Shown: positions 7,029-11,844 of the stretch, piece after piece | How positions within the stretch are numbered: position 1 is the first letter of the stretch | Layout: each line of letters opens with the position of its first letter | NCBI RefSeq assembly: GCF_034007085.1 | Contig: NZ_JAVERO010000063.1 | Location: 1 to 11,844 of the forward strand | Origin: Castellaniella sp034007085 | GTDB taxonomy: Bacteria; Pseudomonadota; Gammaproteobacteria; Burkholderiales; Burkholderiaceae_B | Length of the DNA stretch: 11,844 nt | Reading direction: 5' to 3' | Translations under genes and position numbers: made by a program | Notes under the pieces: generated by a model | What the model was told of the DNA's origin: nothing | What the model saw: the letters and a program-made list of their open reading frames with translations, nothing else | The model's database searches: none

Positions 7029-7058
7029 GGACGCTCCCGTCCGGGACCTGATCCGGAC
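7029..7058 (+). other. Two mutually exclusive hairpins in the acyl-CoA dehydrogenase leader
   Basis: GGACG (7029-7033) can pair with CGTCC (7038-7042), loop of 4. GTCCGG (7039-7044) can pair with CCGGAC (7053-7058), loop of 8. They share bases 7039-7042, so only one can form at a time. The second ends 9 nt before a GGAG at 7068. No U-run follows, so an intrinsic terminator is not supported. This may be chance in GC-rich DNA. Confidence 0.25.
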
Positions 7059-7084
7059 AGCATCCATGGAGCCGAAGAACCCGC

Positions 7085-8245
7085 ATGAACGAGACCACCG
7101 CCCGATACCAGGATATTCGCGACGCCATCCGGGATCTGTGCGCGCAGTTTGGTGATGAGTATTTCCGCCGCATCGACGAGGCGCGCGGCTATCCCGCCGA
7201 ATTCGTCGAAGCCTTGACCCGGGCCGGCTGGTTGGCCGCCCTGATCCCGGAAGCCTACGGCGGTTCGGGCCTGGGCTTGACCGAGGCTTCCGTCATCATG
7301 GAAGAAATCAACCGGGCGGGCGGCAATTCGGGTGCCTGCCACGGCCAGATGTACAACATGGGCACGTTGCTGCGGCATGGCTCCGAAGCGCAAAAGCAGC
7401 AATGGCTGCCCAAGATCGCCAGCGGCGAACTGCGCCTGCAATCCATGGCGGTGACGGAACCGACGACGGGCACGGATACCACCAAAATCAAGACGACCGC
7501 CGTCAAGAAAGATGGGCGCTACGTGGTCAATGGCCAGAAGGTCTGGATTTCCCGCGTGCAGCATTCCGATCTGATGGTGCTGCTGGCGCGCACGACGCCC
7601 CTGGATCAGGTGCGCAAGAAATCCGAAGGCATGTCGATCTTCATGGTGGATCTGCGCACTGCCATCGGCAACGGCCTGACCGTGCGTCCCATTTTGAACA
7701 TGGTCAATCACGAGACCAACGAGCTGTTCTTCGAGGATCTGGAAATCCCGGAAGAAAATCTGATCGGCGAGGAAGGCAAGGGATTCAAGTACATCCTGGA
7801 TGGCCTGAACGCCGAGCGCACCTTGATTGCCGCCGAGTGCATCGGCGACGGACACTGGTTCGTGGACCGGGCCAAGCAATACGTCAGCGAGCGCATTGTG
7901 TTCGGTCGTCCGATCGGCCAGAACCAGGGGGTGCAGTTCCCGATCGCCCGGGCCTACGTCAATGTCGAGGCCGCGAGCCTGATGCGCTACCAGGCCTGCG
8001 CCCTGTTCGATCAGCACCAGGATTGTGGCGCCCAGGCCAATATGGCCAAGCTGCTGGCAGCCGATGCTTCCTGGGAAGCCGCCAACGCCTGCCTGCAGGC
8101 GCATGGCGGATTCGGCTTTGCCTGCGAATACGATATCGAGCGCAAGTTCCGGGAAACGCGCTTGTACCAGGTGGCGCCCATCTCGACGAACCTGATCCTG
8201 TCGTACGTCGGCCAGCACGTGCTGGGCATGCCGCGTTCGTTCTGA
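7085..8245 (+). CDS. Acyl-CoA dehydrogenase family protein
   Basis: A 386-residue FAD-dependent acyl-CoA dehydrogenase that removes two hydrogens alpha,beta to a CoA thioester, passing electrons to ETF. Seen in order: N-terminal helical domain (YGGSGLGLTEASVIMEEI, 58-75), middle beta domain with TEPTTGTD (124-131) and QKVWISRVQHSD (151-162), C-terminal helical domain with GLNAERTLIAAE (240-251), FGRPIGQNQGVQF (273-285), QAHGGFGFACEYDIER (338-353) and RETRLYQVAPIST (356-368). The position of the usual catalytic Glu (YEGTS in medium-chain enzymes) is Pro365; Glu244 in GLNAER matches the base used by isovaleryl-CoA dehydrogenase, pointing to a branched substrate. Methylsuccinyl-CoA is a reasonable candidate from context. 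ATG 7085 has only a weak ribosome-binding site (GAAGAA, 5 nt upstream). The CoA-transferase gene starts 13 nt after its stop, so they are co-transcribed. Confidence 0.94.
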   Translation: MNETTARYQDIRDAIRDLCAQFGDEYFRRIDEARGYPAEFVEALTRAGWLAALIPEAYGGSGLGLTEASVIMEEINRAGGNSGACHGQMYNMGTLLRHGSEAQKQQWLPKIASGELRLQSMAVTEPTTGTDTTKIKTTAVKKDGRYVVNGQKVWISRVQHSDLMVLLARTTPLDQVRKKSEGMSIFMVDLRTAIGNGLTVRPILNMVNHETNELFFEDLEIPEENLIGEEGKGFKYILDGLNAERTLIAAECIGDGHWFVDRAKQYVSERIVFGRPIGQNQGVQFPIARAYVNVEAASLMRYQACALFDQHQDCGAQANMAKLLAADASWEAANACLQAHGGFGFACEYDIERKFRETRLYQVAPISTNLILSYVGQHVLGMPRSF

Positions 8246-8258
8246 AGGAGAGAGGATC

Positions 8259-9410
8259 ATGCTGCCGTTGGAAGGGACGACCGTCGTCACGTTGGAACAC
8301 GCCATTGCGGCGCCGTTCTGCACGCGTCAGCTGGCGGATCTGGGCGCGCGCGTCATCAAGATCGAACGCCCGGGCGTCGGTGACTTCGCGCGTGGTTACG
8401 ACGAGCGTGTGCGGGGGCTGGCGTCCCATTTCGTCTGGGTGAACCGGTCCAAGGAAAGCCTGGCGCTGGATCTGAAGGCCCCCTCGTCCCCCGAAGTCCT
8501 GAACCGCTTGCTGGCCAAGGCCGATGTGCTGGTACAGAACCTGGCGCCAGGCGCGGCGGCGCGTCTGGGCCTGTCGTACGAAGCGCTGCACGCGCGCTTT
8601 CCGGGCCTGATCGTCTGCGATATTTCCGGCTATGGCAATGACGGTCCCTATCGGGACAAAAAGGCCTACGACCTGCTGATCCAGAGCGAATCCGGTTTCC
8701 TGTCGGTGACCGGTTCGGACGGCGAACCGGCCAAGGCCGGGTGCTCGATTGCCGACATTGCCGCAGGCATGTACGCCTATACGAATATCCTGGCGGCGCT
8801 GATCGAGCGCGGCCGGACCGGGCAGGGCCGGCACATCGACGTTTCCATGCTGGAGAGCATGGCGGAATGGATGTCCTATCCGCTGTACTACAGCTTTGAT
8901 GGCGCGCCGCCGCCACCGCGCAGCGGTGCGTCTCACGCCACGATCTACCCCTACGGGCCGTTTCCTGCGGGCGATGGCAGGACGGTGATCCTGGGCCTGC
9001 AGAACGAACGCGAGTGGCAGGTGTTCTGCGAGCAGGTGCTGGAACGCCCTGAACTGGCGGCCGATCCGCGGTTTTCGAGCAATTCGCGCCGCTCGGCAGC
9101 GCGGGCCGAGTTGCGCGCGTTGATCCTGGAAGTCTTTGCCAGCCTGAGCGCCGAGCAGGTTGTGGCCCGCCTGGATGCGGCGCGCATCGCCAATGCACGG
9201 ATGAACGAAATGGCGGATCTGTGGGCGCACCCGCAGTTGCAGGCGCGCAAGCGCTGGGTGGAAGTCGGTAGCCCGGCCGGGCGCCTGCCCGCCCTGCTGC
9301 CTCCCGGTGTCGCGGATGCCGGGCAGGCGCGGATGGGCGACGTGCCCGCGCTGGGGCAGCATACGCAGGCCATCCTGGAAGAACTCGGCCTGGCGACGGG
9401 AGCCGGTTGA
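8259..9410 (+). CDS. Family III CoA-transferase (CaiB/BaiF/Frc)
   Basis: A 383-residue enzyme that moves CoA between a donor thioester (often succinyl-CoA) and a free carboxylic acid through an aspartyl-CoA anhydride. Family hallmarks: LPLEGTTVVTLEHAIAAPFC at the N-terminus, LADLGARVIKIERPG (25-39), a WVNRSKESLALDLK segment (60-73), ISGYGNDGPYRDKKAYDLLIQ (122-142) and CSIADIAAGMYAYTNILAAL (162-181), in which Asp166 corresponds to the catalytic Asp of formyl-CoA transferase. AAGGAG (8245-8250) overlaps the stop of the preceding gene and lies 8 nt before the ATG, so the start is secure. Between an acyl-CoA dehydrogenase and a dicarboxylate-binding protein it most likely activates the imported dicarboxylate, as the family III itaconate CoA-transferase (Ict) does in P. 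aeruginosa. Substrate assignment is by context; glutarate or another dicarboxylate cannot be ruled out. Confidence 0.94.
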   Translation: MLPLEGTTVVTLEHAIAAPFCTRQLADLGARVIKIERPGVGDFARGYDERVRGLASHFVWVNRSKESLALDLKAPSSPEVLNRLLAKADVLVQNLAPGAAARLGLSYEALHARFPGLIVCDISGYGNDGPYRDKKAYDLLIQSESGFLSVTGSDGEPAKAGCSIADIAAGMYAYTNILAALIERGRTGQGRHIDVSMLESMAEWMSYPLYYSFDGAPPPPRSGASHATIYPYGPFPAGDGRTVILGLQNEREWQVFCEQVLERPELAADPRFSSNSRRSAARAELRALILEVFASLSAEQVVARLDAARIANARMNEMADLWAHPQLQARKRWVEVGSPAGRLPALLPPGVADAGQARMGDVPALGQHTQAILEELGLATGAG

Positions 9411-9435
9411 ATCCCGCCGTACCTCATGTCCCGCA

Positions 9436-9456
9436 GGCTGCGCATGGTGCGGAGCC
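9436..9456 (+). other. Hairpin upstream of the TRAP binding-protein gene
   Basis: GGCTGCGCA (9436-9444) and TGCGGAGCC (9448-9456) pair over nine positions with one central G-G mismatch and a 3-nt loop, in the 85-bp gap between the CoA-transferase and binding-protein genes. A CTTTTC run follows 8 nt later (9465-9470), too far and too short for a convincing terminator. It could be an mRNA processing or stabilising element raising binding-protein expression over its neighbours; that is inference. Confidence 0.3.
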
Positions 9457-9495
9457 GGGCAGGACTTTTCATCAAGAAAAAACAAGGAGACATAT

Positions 9496-10503
9496 ATGCA
9501 AACCAACCCTCTTGGCCGGTTGCTCGTGGCATTCGGGATTTCACTGGCCGTCGGTCTGGCCGCTGGGGCAGCCCAGGCTGCCCCCATCGTCATCAAATTC
9601 AGCCATGTCGTGGCCGACAACACGCCCAAGGGCCAGGGCGCGCTGAAATTCAAGGAACTGGCCGAAGCCGCACTGCCGGGCAAGGTCGAAGTCCAGGTGT
9701 TTCCCAATTCCCAGCTCTTTGGTGATGGCAAGGAAATGGAAGCCCTGCTGCTGGGTGACGTGCAGATCATCGCGCCGTCCCTGTCCAAGTTCGACCGCTA
9801 TACCAAGAAACTGCAGATCTTTGACTTGCCGTTCATGTTCGACGACATGGATGCCCTGGACCGCTTCCAGTCCAGCCCGGCTGGGCAGGGACTGCTGGAT
9901 TCGATGCGTTCCAAAGGGATCAAGGGCCTGGCCTACTGGCACAACGGCCTGAAACAGCTGTCCACCAACAAGGACAAGCTGACTCGCCCTGAAGACATCA
10001 AGGGTCTGAATTTCCGTATCCAGTCCTCCGACGTGCTCGAAGCCCAGTTCCGCCAGTTGGGTGCCAATCCCCAGAAGTTGGCTTTTTCCGAGGTCTACCA
10101 AGCCTTGCAGACTGGGGTGGTCGATGGTCAGGAAAACACCTGGTCGAACATCTATTCGCAGAAATTCCACGAAGTCCAGAAGACCATCGCGGTCACCAAC
10201 CATGGGGCGATCGATTACATGGTGATCGCCAACGCCGGCTGGTGGGATGGTCTGCCCGAGGACGTGCGTGCCGGCTTGCAACAGGCCATGGCGGGCGCGA
10301 CGGAATACGCCAACAAGCTGGCTGCCGAGATCAACGACCGCGACCGCCAGCGCATCGCCGAGGCCGGCAAGGCCAAGGTCCAGACGCTGAGCAAACGGGA
10401 TATCGCCGCATGGCGCGAGGCTGTCCGGCCCGTCTGGAGCAAGTTTTCCGGCCAGATCGGCGAGGATCTGATTGCCCAGGCACGGGCGTCGAACAATGAC
10501 TGA
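9496..10503 (+). CDS. dctP: TRAP transporter solute-binding protein, DctP family
   Basis: A 335-residue periplasmic binding protein for C4-dicarboxylate-type TRAP transport. A clear Sec signal peptide has Arg8, a hydrophobic core LLVAFGISLAVGLAAG and a likely cleavage after AAQA (residue 28). The mature protein begins APIVIKFSHVVADNTPKGQGA, the usual DctP opening. Other family marks are the FPNSQLFGDGKEMEALLLGDVQ segment region (69-90), IFDLPFMF (108-115), LNFRIQSS (171-178) with the carboxylate-binding Arg174, and GVVDGQENTWSNIYSQKF (207-224). The frame is open upstream to 9307 but that overlaps the CoA-transferase gene; AAGGAG (9484-9489), 6 nt before ATG 9496, settles the start. No DctQ or DctM membrane subunit gene lies in the window, so its partners must be elsewhere. 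In context it probably captures the branched dicarboxylate used by this operon. Confidence 0.95.
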   Translation: MQTNPLGRLLVAFGISLAVGLAAGAAQAAPIVIKFSHVVADNTPKGQGALKFKELAEAALPGKVEVQVFPNSQLFGDGKEMEALLLGDVQIIAPSLSKFDRYTKKLQIFDLPFMFDDMDALDRFQSSPAGQGLLDSMRSKGIKGLAYWHNGLKQLSTNKDKLTRPEDIKGLNFRIQSSDVLEAQFRQLGANPQKLAFSEVYQALQTGVVDGQENTWSNIYSQKFHEVQKTIAVTNHGAIDYMVIANAGWWDGLPEDVRAGLQQAMAGATEYANKLAAEINDRDRQRIAEAGKAKVQTLSKRDIAAWREAVRPVWSKFSGQIGEDLIAQARASNND

Positions 10504-10545
10504 TGATGGCTGTCCTCGGCGGCCCGCACTTGAATGGAGATGAGC

Positions 10546-11376
10546 ATGACGAATCCTGATCCCGCGACCTGGGTCGGCCGCACTGAAATCTGTGTCGATG
10601 CGTTGGACCCGGGGCATGTCCGGCGGGTGGCGTTAAGCCTGGGGGATGATGCCGGGCGGCCCTTGGCGCAACTGCCCCCGCTGTGGCATTGGGCCTTTTT
10701 CGTCGAGGGGCAGCCGTATACGCTGCTGGGCGAGGATGGCCATCCCCGGCGCGGGGGGTTCCTGCCGCCGGCCGATGGCCGTAATCGCATGTGGGCCGGT
10801 GGCCGCCTGGAATTCCATCGTCCGCTGCGGGTCGGCCAGCCGGGAGAACGCTGTTCCCGGATCGCGGCCGTCACGGAAAAGACCGGCCGCACCGGGCGCC
10901 TGCTGTTCGTCACGGTGGAACACCGGTATTCCCAGGACGATGCCCTGTGCATCCTGGAGGAACAGGACATCGTCTATCGGGAACCTTCGCCCCCCATCCT
11001 GGAAGGCACGCGGCCGGCCCCGGAATGCCAGTGGTCCGAAACCGTGGTGCCGGATCCGGTCATGCTGTTCCGCTATTCGGCGGTGACCTTCAATGGCCAT
11101 CGCATCCATTACGATGCGCCGTACGCGCGAGATGTGGAAGGTTACCCCGGCCTGGTGGTGCATGGGCCGCTGATCGCGACCTCGATGGTGCAAGCATTCC
11201 TGAGAGCGCATCCGGGCGCCAGGATCCTGTCCCTGTCCTACCGGGGCGTGCGGCCCTTGATCGCACCCCGGCCCTTCCAGGTCAGTGGCCGGATCGGTTC
11301 CGAGGGCGAAGCCGAATTGTGGGCGGAACAGGACGGCACCCTGGCGCATCAGGCCAGTCTGCGGTTCGAGGCCTGA
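10546..11376 (+). CDS. FAS1-like/MaoC-like dehydratase (COG3777), probable itaconyl-CoA or mesaconyl-C4-CoA hydratase
   Basis: A 276-residue double-hotdog enoyl-CoA hydratase of the group containing mesaconyl-C4-CoA hydratase (Meh) and itaconyl-CoA hydratase (Ich), which add water to give (S)-citramalyl-CoA. The N-terminal half carries WVGRTEICVDALD, LPPLWHWAFFVEG (43-55) and GRNRMWAGGRLEFHRPL (78-94). The C-terminal half carries the family signature LFRYSAVTFNGHRIHYD (174-190) with YPGLVVHGPL (200-209). Asn183 and His188 stand near where R-hydratases have their Asp/His pair. ATGs occur at 10534, 10540 and 10546; GGAG (10536-10539) lies 6 nt before the last, so I take 10546. It follows the binding-protein gene by 42 nt and is probably the last gene of the operon; the next gene is convergent, 22 bp away. 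The substrate is inferred from family and context, not proven. Confidence 0.88.
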   Translation: MTNPDPATWVGRTEICVDALDPGHVRRVALSLGDDAGRPLAQLPPLWHWAFFVEGQPYTLLGEDGHPRRGGFLPPADGRNRMWAGGRLEFHRPLRVGQPGERCSRIAAVTEKTGRTGRLLFVTVEHRYSQDDALCILEEQDIVYREPSPPILEGTRPAPECQWSETVVPDPVMLFRYSAVTFNGHRIHYDAPYARDVEGYPGLVVHGPLIATSMVQAFLRAHPGARILSLSYRGVRPLIAPRPFQVSGRIGSEGEAELWAEQDGTLAHQASLRFEA

Positions 11377-11398
11377 GACCAGAGTGCTCCGGTGATCG

Positions 11399-11844
11399 TC
11401 ATGATGGCCCAGTGTGTCGGCGGCGCACTGCGGCCAGCCAGTCGCTGATCGGCATGGGGCGTGCGAACAGGTAGCCCTGCAGGGTGTCGCACCCATGCTG
11501 GGCCAGGAAATCGGCCTGCGCTTCGGTTTCTACGCCTTCGGCGACGGTCCAGAAATCCAGTTGCCTGGCCATGGCCAGGATCAGCCGGGCGATGGCGATG
11601 CTGTCCGGGTCCTCGGGCAGTTGGCGGATCAGGCTTTGGTCGATTTTCAGTTCAAAGATCGGCAGGCGCATCAGGTTGGACAGATTGGAATAGCCGGTGC
11701 CGAAATCGTCGATCGAAAAGCGGATGCCCAGATGGTTGAGTTCGCGCATGCGCTGGGCCGTGGCCTCGGCGTCCTGGATCCAGATGCCTTCGGTGATTTC
11801 GAAGATCAGCCGGTTTCCAGGCGCGCCGGTGCTGTTCAGCAGCT
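11399..11844 (-). CDS. EAL-domain cyclic-di-GMP phosphodiesterase (C-terminal part, cut by window edge)
   Basis: The last 147 residues of an EAL domain that would hydrolyse cyclic di-GMP to pGpG. The gene enters from beyond base 11844, so the EAL tripeptide and any sensor or GGDEF domain are not visible. Conserved elements present are the FEITE glutamate segment (residues 14-18 of the visible part), SIDDFGTGYSNL with the metal-binding Asp pair, the LKIDQS lysine segment, the AEGVET glutamate segment and the QGYLFARP ending. All catalytic positions in the visible part look intact, so an active enzyme is likely if the rest is whole. It is convergent with the hydratase gene and has no evident pathway link to it; only a very short imperfect dyad lies in the 22-bp gap. 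Confidence 0.93.
   Translation of the reverse strand, partial: LLNSTGAPGNRLIFEITEGIWIQDAEATAQRMRELNHLGIRFSIDDFGTGYSNLSNLMRLPIFELKIDQSLIRQLPEDPDSIAIARLILAMARQLDFWTVAEGVETEAQADFLAQHGCDTLQGYLFARPMPISDWLAAVRRRHTGPS

Noticed and set aside
9307..9495. N-terminal extension of dctP by 63 codons
   Set aside because: It would overlap the CoA-transferase gene by about 100 bp and bury the signal peptide. ATG 9496 has an ideal ribosome-binding site and is followed directly by a normal Sec leader.
7959..9788. A 609-codon minus-strand open frame opposite the acyl-CoA dehydrogenase, CoA-transferase and dctP genes
   Set aside because: It spans three well-supported plus-strand genes and their gaps and has low-complexity composition, so it is an antisense artefact.
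11377..11398. Intrinsic terminator between the hydratase and EAL genes
   Set aside because: The only dyad (ACCAGAG/CTCCGGT) has a mismatch, almost no loop and no T-run.

Overview
The window is about 11.8 kb of GC-rich, densely coding bacterial chromosome. The gene families and codon use suggest a betaproteobacterium, probably Burkholderiales/Alcaligenaceae (Bordetella, Achromobacter or Castellaniella-like). That placement is inference from gene style, since no rRNA or other marker is present. I see no tRNA, rRNA, CRISPR, insertion sequence or phage gene.

Left part (1-3253), housekeeping. The 5' half of an RhlE-like DEAD-box RNA helicase runs off the left edge on the minus strand. After a 304-bp non-coding gap comes an Lrp/AsnC-family regulator (minus), divergent from a complete glmS (plus) for glucosamine-6-phosphate synthase. 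The lrp/glmS intergenic region is an AT-rich island with three near-identical palindromes (core GAAAT-N3-ATTTC) whose centres lie 29 and 30 bp apart. It looks like an operator array.

Middle and right part (3274-11376), a catabolic locus built around a LysR-type regulator. On the minus strand an MmgE/PrpD-family protein is followed, with a 4-bp ATGA overlap, by an MFS transporter. On the plus strand lysR is followed by an acyl-CoA dehydrogenase, a family III CoA-transferase, a DctP-type TRAP solute-binding protein and a COG3777-type (FAS1-like/MaoC-like) enoyl-CoA hydratase. The same families occur together in the Pseudomonas aeruginosa itaconate-degradation region (LysR, Ich, acyl-CoA dehydrogenase, MmgE/PrpD, Ict, Ccl, TRAP). 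The likely job is uptake of an itaconate-like branched dicarboxylate (itaconate, mesaconate or methylsuccinate), activation to its CoA ester, dehydrogenation where needed, and hydration toward citramalyl-CoA. The CitE-like citramalyl-CoA lyase and the TRAP membrane subunits are absent here, while an MFS carrier is present, so the locus is a rearranged version. Similar GGCAAAA...GCC dyads lie on both sides of lysR and are candidate regulator sites.

Right edge (11399-11844): the C-terminal part of an EAL-domain cyclic-di-GMP phosphodiesterase (minus), convergent with the hydratase and probably unrelated to the pathway.
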